Source: Gordius sp. MW1
Taxonomy: Eukaryota > Nematomorpha > Gordioida > Gordea > Gordiidae
Assembly: GCA_964036665.1 (NCBI GenBank)
Contig: OZ038526.1
Span: forward strand, 15,314,001-15,378,000
DNA length: 64,000 nucleotides
Direction of reading: 5' to 3'
Shown: positions 49,936-63,232 of the stretch, piece after piece
How the letters are laid out: each line of letters opens with the position of its first letter
Position numbering within the stretch: position 1 is the first letter of the stretch
Notes under the pieces: generated by a model
Seen by the model: only the letters and a program-made list of their open reading frames with translations
Told to the model about the DNA's origin: nothing
Database searches by the model: none
Program-made: the position numbers and the translations under genes

Positions 49936-50840
49936 TGAGTGGTTAATTTTTGAAAACTGCTCTATGCGATCATGATTTCAAAGTAATAGTTTTTAGATTC
50001 TGATAAATTTTTACTTGGGATCATAGAAACCACGTCTGAAAACGACAACTTTCATCGGATGAATACGGTTCAAAGAAAAATATGTGAAAAATTTTGAGGT
50101 AAAAATATTTATTTTTTTCGATTCTATGTGAAAGAGCATGAAAAAATATATAAAAGTAAGCCAATTTGAGAATCCTATTATCCTCGATTGACTTCCGAAA
50201 AGAGGTTTTAAGCTGCAAGAACTATCATTTTGACAAAAGACAACGTTTTATTGTTGCGATTAGTTTGTTGTATCGCAACGTGATTGCTTAATTTTTGAAA
50301 ACTGCTCTATGCGATCACTCAAAGTAATAGTTTTTAGATTCTGATAAATTTTTACTTGGGATCATAGAAACCACGTCTGAAAACGACAACTTTCATCGGA
50401 TGAATATGGTTCAAAGAAAAATATGTCAAAAATTTTGAGGTAAAATTTTTTATTTTTTTCGATTCTATGTGAAAGAGCATGAAAAAATATATAAAAGTAA
50501 GCCATTTGAGAATCCTATTATCCTCGATTGACTTCCGAAAAGAGGTTTTAAGCTGCGAGAACTATCATTTTGACAAAAGACAACGTTTTATTGTTGCGAT
50601 TAGTTTGTTGTATCGCAACGTGAGTGCTTAATTTTTGAAAACTGCTCTATGCGATCATTCAAAGTAATAGTTTTTAGATTCTGATAAATTTTTACTTGGG
50701 ATCATAGAAACCACGTCTGAAAACGACAACTTTCATCGGATGAATACGGTTCAAAGAAAAATATGTGAAAAATTGTGAGGTAAAAATATTTATTTTTTTC
50801 GATTCTATGTGAAAGAGCATGAAAAAATATATAAAAGTAA
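49745..50840 (+). repeat. Block E, copy 1 (offset 9289 bp)
   Basis: About 1.1 kb matching 59034-60128. Shared variants are GTGAGTGGTTAA (49937/59226), AAGCTGCAAGAAC (50210/59499), CGTGATTGCTT and GTAAGCCATTTGAG (about 50498/59787). A copy difference is GATCACTCAAAG at about 50313 against GATCATTCAAAG. Confidence 0.78.
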
Positions 50841-51244
50841 GCCAATTTGAGAATCCTATTATCCTCGATTGACTTCCGAAAAGAGGTTTTAAGCTGCGAG
50901 AACTATCATTTTGACAAAAGGCAACGTTTTATTGTTGCGATTAGTTTGTTGTATCGCAACGTGAGAGCTTAATTTTTGAAAACTGCTCTATGCGATCATG
51001 ATTTTAAAGTAATAGTTTTTAGATTCTGATAAATTTTTACTTGGGATCATAGAAACCACATCTGAAAACGACAACTTTCATCTGATGAATACGGTTCAAA
51101 GAAAAATATGTGAAAAATTTTGAGGTAAAAATATTTATTTTTTTCGATTTTATGTGAAAGAGCATGAAAAAATATATAAAAGTAAGCCAATTTAAGAATC
51201 CTATTATCCTCGATTGACTTCCGAAAAGAGGTTTTAAGCTGCGA

Positions 51245-54200
51245 GAACTATCATTTTGACAAAAGGCAACGTTTTATTGTTGCGATTAGTTTGTTGTATC
51301 GCAACGTGAGAGCTTAATTTTTGAAAACTGCTCTATGCGATCATGATTTTAAAGTAATAGTTTTTAGATTCTGATAAATTTTTACTTGGGATCATAGAAA
51401 CCACATCTGAAAACGACAACTTTCATCTGATGAATACGGTTCAAAGAAAAATATGTGAAAAATTTTGAGGTAAAAATATTTATTTTTTTCGATTTTATGT
51501 GAAAGAGCATGAAAAAATATATAAAAGTAAGCCAATTTAAGAATCCTATTATCCTCGATTGATTTCCGAAAAGAGGTTTTAAGCTGCGAGAATTATCATT
51601 TTGACAAAAGACAACGTTTTATTGTTGCGATTAGTTTGTTGTATCGCAACGTGAGTGCTTAATTTTTAAAAACTGCTCTATGCGATCATGATTTCAAGGT
51701 AATAGTTTTTAGATTCTGATAAATTTTTACTTGGAATCATAGAAACCACGTCTGAAAACGACAACTTTCATCGGATGAATACGGTTCAAAGAAAAATATG
51801 TGAAAAATTTTGAGGTAAAAATATTTATTTTTTTCGATTCTATGTGAAAGAGCATGAAAAAATATATAAAAGTAAGCCAATTTGAGAATCCTATTATCCT
51901 CGATTGACTTCCGAAAAGAGGTTTTAAGCTGCGAGAACTATCATTTTGACAAAAGACAACGTTTTATTGTTGCGATTAGTTTGTTGTATCGCAACGTGAT
52001 TGCTTAATTTTTGAAAACTGCTCTATGCGATCATTCAAAGTAATAGTTTTTAGATTCTGATAAATTTTTACTTGGGATCATAGAAACCACGTCTGAAAAC
52101 GACAACTTTCATCGGATGAATATGGTTCAAAGAAAAATATGTCAAAAATTTTGAGGTAAAATTTTTTATTTTTTTCGATTCTATGTGAAAGAGCATGAAA
52201 AAATATATAAAAGTAAGCCAATTTGAGAATCCTATTATCCTCGATTGACTTCCGAAAAGAGGTTTTAAGCTGCGAGAACTATCATTTTGACAAAAGACAA
52301 CGTTTTATTGTTGCGATTAGTTTGTTGTATCGCAACGTGAGTGCTTAATTTTTGAAAACTGCTCTATGCGATCATGATTTCAAAGTAATAGTTTTTAGAT
52401 TCTGATAAATTTTTACTTGGGATCATAGAAACCACGTCTGAAAACGACAACTTTCATCGGATGAATACGGTTCAAAGAAAAATATGTGAAAAATTTTGAG
52501 GTAAAATTTTTTATTTTTTTCGATTTATGTGAAAGAGCATGAAAAAATATATAAAAGTAAGCCAATTTTAGAATCCTATTATCCTCGATTGACTTCCGAA
52601 AAGAGGTTTTAAGCTGCGAGAACTATCATTTTGACAAAAGACAACGTTTTATTGTTGCGATTAGTTTGTTGTATCGCAACGTGAGAGCTTAATTTTTGAA
52701 AACTGCTCTATGCGATCATGATTTCAAAGTAATAGTTTTTAAATTCTGATAAAATTTTACTTGGGATCATAGAAACCACGTCTGAAAACGACAACTTTCA
52801 TCGGATGAATACGGTTCAAAGTAAAATATGTGAAAAATTTTGAGGCAAAAATATTTAATTTTTTCAATTCTATGTGAAAGAGCATGAAAAAATATATAAA
52901 AGTAAGCCAATTTGAGAATCCTATTATCCTCGATTGACTTCCGAAAAGAGGTTTTAAGCTGCGAGAACTATCATTTTGACAAAAGACAACGTTTTATTGT
53001 TGCGATTAGTTTGTTGTATCGCAACGTGAGTGCTTAATTTTTGAAAACTGTACTATGCGATCATGATTTCAAAGTAATAGTTTTTAAATTCTGATAAATT
53101 TTTACTTGGGATCATAGAAACCACGTCTGAAAACGACAACATTCATCGGATGAATACGGTTCAAAGAAAAATATGTGAAAAATTTTGAGGTAACATTTTT
53201 TATTTTTTTCAATTCTATGTGAAAGAGCATGAAAAAATATATAAAAGTAAGCCAATTTGAGAATCCCATATCCTCGATTGACTTCCGAAAAGAGGTTTTA
53301 AGCTGCGAGAACTATCATTTAGACAAAAGACAACGTTTTATTGTTGCGATTAGTTTGTTGTATCGCAACGTGAGTGCTTAATTTTTGAAAACTGCTCTAT
53401 GCGATCATTCAAAGTAATAGTTTTTAGATTCTGATAAATTTTTACTTGGGATCATAGAAACCACGTCTGAAAACGACAACATTTATCGGATGAATACGGT
53501 TCAAAGAAAAATATGTGAAAAATTTTGAGGTAAAATTTTTTATTTTTTTCAATTCTATGTGAAAGAGCATGAAAAAATATATAAAAGTAAGCCAATTTGA
53601 GAATCCCATATCCTCGATTGACTTCCGAAAAGAGGTTTTAAGCTGCGAGAACTATCATTTTGACAAAAGACAACGTTTTATTGTTGCGATTAGTTTGTTG
53701 TATCGCAACGTGAGTGCTTAATTTTTGAAAACTGCTCTATGCGATCATGATTTCAAAGTAATAGTTTTTAGATTCTGATAAATTTTTACTTGGGATCATA
53801 GAAACCACGTCTGAAAACGACAACTTTCATCGGATGAATACGGTTCAAAGAAAAATATGTGAAAAATTTTGAGGTAAAATTTTTTATTTTTTTCGATTTA
53901 TGTGAAAGAGCATGAAAAAATATATAAAAGTAAGCCAATTTTAGAATCCTATTATCCTCGAATGACATCCTTAAAGAGGTTTTAAGCTGCGAGAACTATC
54001 ATTTTAACAAAAGACAACGTTTTAATGTTGCGATTAGTTTGTTGTATCGCAACGTGAGTGCTTAATTTTTGAAAACTGCTCTATGCGATCATGATTTCAA
54101 AGTAATAGTTTTTAGATTCTGATAAATTTTTACTTGGGATCATAGAAACCACGTCTGAAAACGACAACTTTCATCGGATGAATACGGTTCAAAGAAAAAT

Positions 54201-54390
54201 ATGTGAAAATTTTGAGGTAAAAATATTTATTTTTTTCGATTCTATGTGAAAGAGCATGAAAAAATATATAAAAGTAAGCCAATTTGAGAATCCTATTATC
54301 CTCGATTGACTTCCGAAAAGAGGTTTTAAGCTGCGAGAACAATCATTTTGACAAAAGACAACGGTTTATTGTTGCGATTAGTTTGTTGTA
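51245..54390 (+). repeat. Block C, copy 2 (offset about 10305 bp)
   Basis: Second copy of the section that starts near 40940. It is preceded by a single-monomer duplication: the AAAGGCAACG / CCACATCTG / CATCTGATG unit occurs at about 50900 and again about 344 bp later. It overlaps block D copy 2, showing that different duplications share sequence and so happened in sequence rather than all at once. Confidence 0.75.
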
Positions 54391-57160
54391 TCGCAACGTG
54401 AGTGCTTAATTTTTCAAAACTGCTCTATGCGATCATGATTTCAAAGTAATAGTTTTTAGATTCTGATAAATTTTTACTTGGGATCATAGAAACCACGTCT
54501 GAAAACGACAACTTTCATCGGATGAACACGGTTCAAAGAAAAATACGTGAAAAATTTTGAGGTAAAAATATTTATTTTTTTCGATTCTATGTGAAAGAGC
54601 ATGAAAAAATATATAAAAGTAAGCCAATTTGAGAATCCTATTATCCTGGATTGACTTCCGAAAAGAGGTTTTAAGCTGCGAGAACTATCATTTTGACAAA
54701 AGACAACGTTTTATTGTTGCGATTAGTTTGTTGTATCGCAACGTGAGTGCTTAATTTTTGAAAACTGCTCTATGCGATCATGATTTCAAAGTAATAGTTT
54801 TTAGATTCTGATAAATTTTTACTTGGGATCATGGAAACCACGTCTGAAAACGACAACTTTCATCGGATGAATACGGTTCAAAGAAAAATATGTAAAAAAT
54901 TTTGAGGTAAAAATATTTATTTTTTTTCGATTCTATGTGAAAGAGCATGAAAAAATATATAAAAGTAAGCCAATTTGAGAATCCTATTATCCTCGATTGA
55001 CTTCCGAAAAGAGGTTTTAAGCTGCGAGAACTATCATTTTGACAAAAGACAACGTTTTATTGTTGCGATTAGTTTGTTGTATCGCAACGTGAGTGCTTAA
55101 TTTTTGGAAACTGCTCTATGCGATCATGATTTCAAAGTAATAGTTTTTAGATTCTGATAAATATTTACTTGGGATCATAGAAACCACGTCTGAAAACGAC
55201 AACTTTCATCGGATGAATACGGTTCAAAGAAAAATATGTGAAAATTTTTGAGGTAAAATTTTTTATTTTTTTCGATTCTATGTGAAAGAGCATGAAAAAA
55301 TATATAAAAGTAAGCCAATTTGAGAATCCTATTATCCTCGATTGACTTCCGAAAAGAGGTTTTAAGCTGCGAGAACTATCATTTTGACAAAAGACAACGT
55401 TTTATTGTTGCGATTAGTTTGTTGTATCGCAACATGAGTGCTTAATTTTTGGAAACTGCTCTATGCGATCATGATTTCAAAGTAATAGTTTTTAGATTCT
55501 GATAAATTTTTACTTGGGATCATAGAAACCACGTCTGAAAACGACAACTTTCATCGGATGAATACGGTTCAAAGAAAAATATGTGAAAAATTTTGAGGTA
55601 AAAATATTTATTTTTTTCGATTCTATGTGAAAGAGCATGAAAAAATATATAAAAGTAAGCCAATTTGAGAATCCTATTATCCTGGATTGACTTCCGAAAA
55701 GAGGTTTTAAGCTGCGAGAACTATCATTTTGACAAAAGACAACGTTTTATTGTTGCGATTAGTTTGTTGTATCGCAACGTGAGTGCTTAATTTTTGAAAA
55801 CTGCTCTATGCGATCATTCAAAGTAATAGTTTTTAGATTCTGATAAATTTTTACTTGAGATCATAGAAACCACGTCTGAAAACGACAACTTTCATCGGAT
55901 GAATACGGTTCAAAGATAAATATGTGAAAAATTGTGAGGTAAAAATATTTATTTTTTTCGATTCTATGTGAAAGAGCATGAAAAAATATATAAAAGTAAG
56001 TCAATTTGAGAATCCTATTATCCTCGATTGACTTCCGAAAAGAGGTTTTAAGCTGCGAGAACTATCATTTTGACAAAAGACAACGTTTTATTGTTGCGAT
56101 TAGTTTGTTGTATCGCAACGTGAAATCGCAACGTGAGTGCTTAATTTTTGAAAACTGCTCTATGCGATCATGATTTCAAAGTAATAATTTTTAAATTCTG
56201 ATAAATTTTTACTTGGGATCATAGAAACCACGTCTGAAAACGACAACTTTCATCGGATGAATACGGTTCAAAGAAAAATATGTGAAAAATTTTGAGGTAA
56301 AAATATTTATTTTTTTCGATCCTATGTGAAAGAGCATGAAAAAATATATAAAAGTAAGCCAATTTGAGAATCCTATTATCCTCGATTGACTTCCGAAAAG
56401 AGGTTTTAAGCTGCGAGAACTATCATTTTGACATAAGACAACGTTTTATTGTTGCGATTAGTTTGTTGTATCGCAACGTGAGTGCTTAATTTTTGAAAAC
56501 TGCTCTATGCGATCATGATTTCAAAGTAATAGTTTTTAGATTCTGATAAATTTTTACTTGGGATCATAGAAACCACGTCTGAAAACGACAACTTTCATCG
56601 GATAAATAAAGAAAAATATGTGAAAAATTTTGAGGTAAAAATATTTATTTTTTTCGATTCTATGTGAAAGATCATGAAAAAATATATAAAAGTAAGCCAA
56701 TTTGAGAATCCTATTATCCTGGATTGACTTCCGAAAAGAGGTTTTAAGCTGCGAGAACTATCATTTTGACAAAAGACAACGTTTTATTGTTGCGATTAGT
56801 TTGTTGTATCGCAACGTGAGTGCTTAATTTTTGAAAACTGCTCTATGCGATCATGATTTTAAAGTAATAGTTTTTAAATTCTGATAAATTTTTACTTGGG
56901 ATCATAGAAACCACGTCTGAAAACGACAATTTCATCGGATAAATACGGTTCAAAGAAAAATATGTGAAAAATTTTGAGGTAAAAATATTTATTTTTTTCG
57001 ATTCTATGTGAAAGAGCATGAAAAAATATATAAAAGTAAGCCAATTTGAGAATCCTATTATCCTCGATTGACTTCCGAAAAGAGGTTTTAAGCTGCGAGA
57101 ACTATCATTTTGACAAAAGACAACGTTTTATTGTTGCGATTAGTTTGTTGTATCGCAACG
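52867..57160 (+). repeat. Block D, copy 2 (offset about 7224 bp)
   Basis: Second copy of the 4.3-kb section. It ends where GTGAGTGGTTAA (copy 1 side, about 49937) is replaced by GTGAGTGCTTAA with TTTTTAAAAACTG. Copy-specific changes include ATACGTG at about 54544 and TGACATAAGAC at about 56430. Confidence 0.84.
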
Positions 57161-59033
57161 TGAGTGCTTAATTTTTAAAAACTGCTCTATGCGATCATGA
57201 TTTCAAAGTAATAGTTTTTAGATTCTGATAAATTTTTACTTGGGATCATAGAAACCACGTCTGAAAACGACAACTTTCATCAGGAATACGGTTCAAAGTA
57301 AAATATGTGAAAAATTTTGAGGCAAACATATTTATTTTTTTCGATTCTATGTGAAAGAGCATGAAAAAATATATAAAAGTAAGCCAATTTAAGAATCCTA
57401 TTATCCTCGATTGACTTCCGAAAAGAGGTTTTAAGCTGCGAGAACTATCATTTTGACAAAAGACAACGTTTTATTGTTGCGATTAGTTTGTTGTATCGCA
57501 ACGTGAGTGCTTAATTTTTGAAAAATGTACTATGCGATCATGATTTCAAAGTAATAGTTTTTAAATTCTGATAAATTTTTAATTGGGATCATAGAAACCA
57601 CGTCTGAAAACGACAGCATTCATCGGATGAATACGGTTCAAAGTAAAATATGTGAAAAATTTTGAGGCAAAAATATTTATTTTTTTCGATTCTATGTGAA
57701 AGAGCATGAAAAAATATATAAAAGTAAGCCAATTTGAGAATCATATTATCCTCGAATGACATCCTTAAAGAGGTTTTAAGCTGCGAGAACTATCATTTTA
57801 ACAAAAGACAACGTTTTATTGTTGCGATTAGTTTGTTGTATCGCAACGTGAGTGCTTAATTTTTGAAAAATGTACTATGCGATCATGATTTCAAAGTAAT
57901 AGTTTTTAGATTCTGATAAATTTTTACTTGGGATCATAGAAACCACGTCTGAAAACGACAACTTTCATCGGATGAATACGGTTCAAAGAAATATATGTGA
58001 AAAATTTTGAGGTAAAAATATTTATTTTTTTCGATTCTATGTGAAAGAGCAAAAAATATATAAAAGTAAGCCAATTTGAGAATCCTATTATCCTGGATTG
58101 ACTTCCGAAAAGAGGTTTTAAGCTGCGAGAACTATCATTTTGACAAAAGACAACGTTTTATTGTGCTATTAGTTTGTTGTATCGCAACGTGAGTGCTTAA
58201 TTTTTCAAAACTGCTCTATGCGATCATGATTTCAAAGTAATAGTTTTTAGATTCTGATAAATTTTTACTTGGGATCATGGAAACCACGTCTGAAAACGAC
58301 AACTTTCATCGGATGAATACGGTTCAAAGAAAAATATGTAAAAAATTTTGAGGTAAAAATATTTATTTTTTTCGATTCTATGTGAAAGTGCATGAAAAAA
58401 TATATAAAAGTAAGCCAATTTGAGAATCCTATTATCCTCGATTGACTTCCGAAAAGAGGTTTTAAGCTGCGAGAACTATCATTTTGACAAAAGACAACGT
58501 TTTATTGTTGCGATTAGTTTGTTGTATCGCAACGTGAGTGCTTAATTTTTGAAAACTGCTCTATGCGATCATGATTTCAAAGTAATAGTTTTTAGATTCT
58601 GATAAATTTTTACTTGGGATCATAGAAACCACGTCTGAAAACGACAACTTTCATCGGATGAATACGGTTCAAATAAAAATATGTGAAAAATTTTGAGGTA
58701 AAAATATTTATTTTTTTCGATTCTATGTGAAAGAGCATGAAAAAATATATAAAAGTAAGCCAATTATAGAATCCTTTTATCCTCGATTGACTTCCGAAAA
58801 GAGGTTTTAAGCTGCGAGAACTATCATTTTGACAAAAGACAACGTTTTATTGTTGTAATTAGTTTGTTGTATCGCAACGTGAGTGCTTAATTTTTGAAAA
58901 CTGCTCTATGCGATCATGATTTCAAAGTAATAGTTTTTAGATTCTGATAAATTTTTACTTGGGATCATAGAAACCACGTCTGAAAACGACAACTTTCATC
59001 GGATAAATACGGTTCAAAGAAAAATATGTGACA
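57161..59033 (+). repeat. Diverse monomers with small deletions
   Basis: Satellite with many private changes: CATCAGGAATACGG (57278), ATCATATTATCC (57741), GAGCAAAAAATATAT (58047), TTGTGCTATTAG damaging the dyad (58161) and GTTGTAATTAG (58854). Such scattered variants suggest units less recently homogenised than their neighbours. Confidence 0.7.
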
Positions 59034-60128
59034 AATTTTGAGGTAAAAATATTTATTTTTTTCGATTCTATGTGAAAGAGCATGAAAAAATATATAAAAG
59101 TAAGCCAATTTGAGAATCCTATTATCCTCGATTGACTTCCGAAAAGAGGTTTTAAGCTGCGAGAACTATCATTTTGACAAAAGACAACGTTTTATTGTTG
59201 CGATTAGTTTGTTGTATCGCAACGTGAGTGGTTAATTTTTGAAAACTGCTCTATGCGATCATGATTTCAAAGTAATAGTTTTTAGATTCTGATAAATTTT
59301 TACTTGGGATCATAGAAACCACGTCTGAAAACGACAACTTTCATCGGATGAATACGGTTCAAAGAAAAATATGTGAAAAATTTTGAGGTAAAAATATTTA
59401 TTTTTTTCGATTCTATGTGAAAGAGCATGAAAAAATATATAAAAGTAAGCCAATTTGAGAATCCTATTATCCTCGATTGACTTCCGAAAAGAGGTTTTAA
59501 GCTGCAAGAACTATCATTTTGACAAAAGACAACGTTTTATTGTTGCGATTAGTTTGTTGTATCGCAACGTGATTGCTTAATTTTTGAAAACTGCTCTATG
59601 CGATCATTCAAAGTAATAGTTTTTAGATTCTGATAAATTTTTACTTGGGATCATAGAAACCACTTCTGAAAACGACAACTTTCTTCGGATGAATATGGTT
59701 CAAAGAAAAATATGTCAAAAATTTTGAGGTAAAATTTTTTATTTTTTTCGATTCTATGTGAAAGAGCATGAAAAAATATATAAAAGTAAGCCATTTGAGA
59801 ATCCTATTATCCTCGATTGACTTCCGAAAAGAGGTTTTAAGCTGCGAGAACTATCATTTTGACAAAAGACAACGTTTTATTGTTGCGATTAGTTTGTTGT
59901 ATCGCAACGTGAGTGCTTAATTTTTGAAAACTGCTCTATGCGATCATTCAAAGTAATAGTTTTTAGATTCTGATAAATTTTTACTTGGGATCATAGAAAC
60001 CACGTCTGAAAACGACAACTTTCATCGGATGAATACGGTTCAAAGAAAAATATGTGAAAAATTGTGAGGTAAAAATATTTATTTTTTTCGATTCTATGTG
60101 AAAGAGCATGAAAAAATATATAAAAGTA
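59034..60128 (+). repeat. Block E, copy 2 (offset 9289 bp)
   Basis: Partner of the section near 49745, with further private changes CCACTTCTG at about 59661 and CTTTCTTCGG at about 59682. The match is lost where GTAAGTCAATTTG replaces GTAAGCCAATTTG. Confidence 0.76.
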
Positions 60129-63100
60129 AGTCAATTTGAGAATCCTATTATCCTCGATTGACTTCCGAAAAGAGGTTTTAAGCTGCGAGAACTATCATTT
60201 TGACAAAAGACAACGTTTTATTGTTGCGATTAGTTTGTTGTATCGCAACGTGAGTGCTTAATTTTTGAAAACTGCTCTATGCGTCAAAGTAATAGTTTTT
60301 AGATTCTGATAAATTTTTACTTGGGATCATAGAAACCACGTCTGAAAACGACAACTTTCATCGGATGAATACGGTTCAAAGAAAAATATGTGAAAAATTT
60401 TGAGGTAAAATTTTTTATTTTTTTCGATTCTATGTGAAAGAGCATGAAAAAATATATAAAAGTAAGCCAATTTGAGAATCCTATTATCCTCGATTGACTT
60501 CCGAAAAGAGGTTTTAATCTGCGAGAACTATCATTTTGACAAAAGACAACGTTTTATTGTTGCGATTAGTTTGTTGTATCGCAACGTGAGTGCTTAATTT
60601 TTGAAAACTGCTCTATGCGATCATGTTTCAAAGTAATAGTTTTTAGATTCTCATAAATTTTTACATAGAAACCACGTCTGAAAACGACAACTTTCATCGG
60701 ATGAATACGGTTCAAAGTAAAATATGTGAAAAATTTTAAGGCAAAAATATTTATTTTTTTCGATTCTATGTGAAAGAGCATGAAAAAATATATAAAAGTA
60801 AGCCAATTTGAGAATCCTATTATCCTCGATTGACTTCCGAAAAGAGGTTTTAAGCTGCGAGAACTATCATTTTAACAAAAGACAACGTTTTATTGTTGCG
60901 ATTAGTTTGTTGTATCGCAACGTGAGTGCTTAATTTTTGAAAACTGCTCTATGCGATCATGATTTCAAAGTAATAGTTTTTAGATTCTGATAAATTTTTA
61001 CTTGGGATCATAGAAACCACGTCTGAAAACGACAACTTTCATCGGATGAATACGGTTCAAAGAAAAATATGTGAAAAATTGTGAGGTAAAAATATTTATT
61101 TTTTTCGATTCTATGTGAAAGAGCATGAAAAAATATATAAAAGTAAGCCAATTTGAGAATCCTCTTATATTCGATTGACTTCCGAAAAGAGGTTTTAAGC
61201 TGCGAGAACTATCATTTAGACAAAAGACAACGTTTTATTGTTGCGATTAGTTTGTTGTATCGCAACGTGAGTGCTTAATTTTTGAAAACTGCTCTATGCG
61301 ATCATTCAAAGTAATAGTTTTTAAATTCTGATAAATTTTTACTTAGGATCATAGAAACCACGTCTGAAAACGACAACTTTCATCGGATGAATACGGTTCA
61401 AAGAAAAATATGTGAAAAATTTTGAGGTAAAATTTTTTATTTTTTTCGATTCTATGTGAAAGAGCATGAAAAAATATATAAAAGTAAGCCAATTTGAGAA
61501 TCCTATTATCCTCGATTGACTTCCGAAAAGAGGTTTTAAGCTGCGAGAACTATCATTTTGACAAAAGACAACGTTTTATTGTTGCAATTAGTTTGTTGTA
61601 TCGCAACGTGATTGCTTAATTTTTGAAAACTGCTCTATGCGATCATGATTTCAAAGTAATAGTTTTTAAATTCTGATAAATTTTTACTTGGGATCATAGA
61701 AACCACGTCTGAAAACGACAACGTTCATCGGATGAATACGGTTCAAAGAAAAATATGTGAAAAATTTTGAGGTAAAATTTTTTATTTTTTTCGATTCTAT
61801 GTGAAAGAGCATGAAAAAATATATAAAAGTAAGCCAATTTGAGAATCCTATTATCCTCGATTGACTTCCGAAAAGAGGTTTTAAGCTGCGAGAACTATCA
61901 TTTTAACAAAAGACAACGTTTTAATGTTGCGATTAGTTTGTTGTATCGCAACGTGAATGCTTAATTTTTGAAAACTGCTCTATGCGATCATGATTTCAAA
62001 GTAATAGTTTTTAGATTCTGATAAATTTTTACTTGGGATCATAGAAACCACGTCTGAAAACGACAACTTTCATCGGATGAATACGGTTCAAAGAAAAATA
62101 TGTGAAAAATTTTGAGGTAAAAATATTTATTTTTTTCGATTCTATGTGAAAGAGCATGAAAAAATATATAAAAGTAAGCCAATTTGAGAATCCTATTATC
62201 CTCGATTGACTTCCGAAAAGAGGTTTTAAGCTGCGAGAACAATCATTTTGACAAAAGACAACGTTTTATTGTTGCGATTAGTTTGTTGTATCGCAACGTG
62301 AGTGCTTAATTTTTGAAAACTGCTCTATGCGATCATGATTTTAAAGTAATAGTTTTTAGATTCTGATAAATTTTTACTTGGGATCATAGAAACCACGTCT
62401 GAAAACGACAACTTTCATCGGATGAACACGGTTCAAAGTAAAATATGTGAAAAATTTTGAGGCAAAAATATTTATTTTTTTCGATTCTATGTGAAAGAGC
62501 ATGAAAAAATATATAAAAGTAAGCCAATTTGAGAATCCTATTATCCTCGATTGACTTCCGAAAAGAGGTTTTAAGCTGCGAGAACTATCATTTTGACATA
62601 AGACAACCTTTTATTGTTGCGATTAGTTTGTTGTATCGCAACGTGAGTGCTTAATTTTTGAAAACTGCTCTATGCGATCATGATTTCAAAGTAATAGTTT
62701 TTAGATTCTTATAAATTTTTACTTGGGATCATATAAACCACGTCTGAAAACGACAACTTTCATCGGATGAATACGGTTCAAAGAAAAATATGTGAAAAAT
62801 TTTGAGGTAAAATTTTTTATTTTTTTCGATTCTATGTGAAAGAGCATGAAAAAATATATAAAAGTAAGCCAATTTGAGAATCCTATTATCCTCGATTGAC
62901 TTCCGAAAAGAGATTTTAAGCGGCGAGAACTATCATTTTGACAAAAGACAACGTTTTATTGTTGCGATTAGTTTGTTGTATCGCAACGTGAGAGCTTAAT
63001 TTTTGAAAACTGCTCTATGCGATCATGATTTCAAAGTAATAGTTTTTAAATTCTGATAAATTTTTACTTGGGATCATAGAAACCACGTCTGAAAACGACA

Positions 63101-63232
63101 ACTTTCATCGGATGAATACGGTTCAAAGAAAAATATGTGAAAAATTTTGAGGTAAAATTTTTTATTTTTTTCGATTCTATGTGAAAGAGCATGAAAAAAT
63201 ATATAAAAGTAAGCCAATTTGAGAATCCTATT
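60129..63232 (+). repeat. Diverse long-type monomers
   Basis: Ordinary long-type satellite with private lesions and no clean large duplication recognised. These include an 11-bp loss at CTCTATGCGTCAAAG (about 60276), loss of TTGGGATC giving TTTTTACATAGAAACC (about 60658), CCTCTTATATTCG (about 61162), GGCGAGAAC (about 62920) and AGACAACCTTTT (about 62603). Confidence 0.7.
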
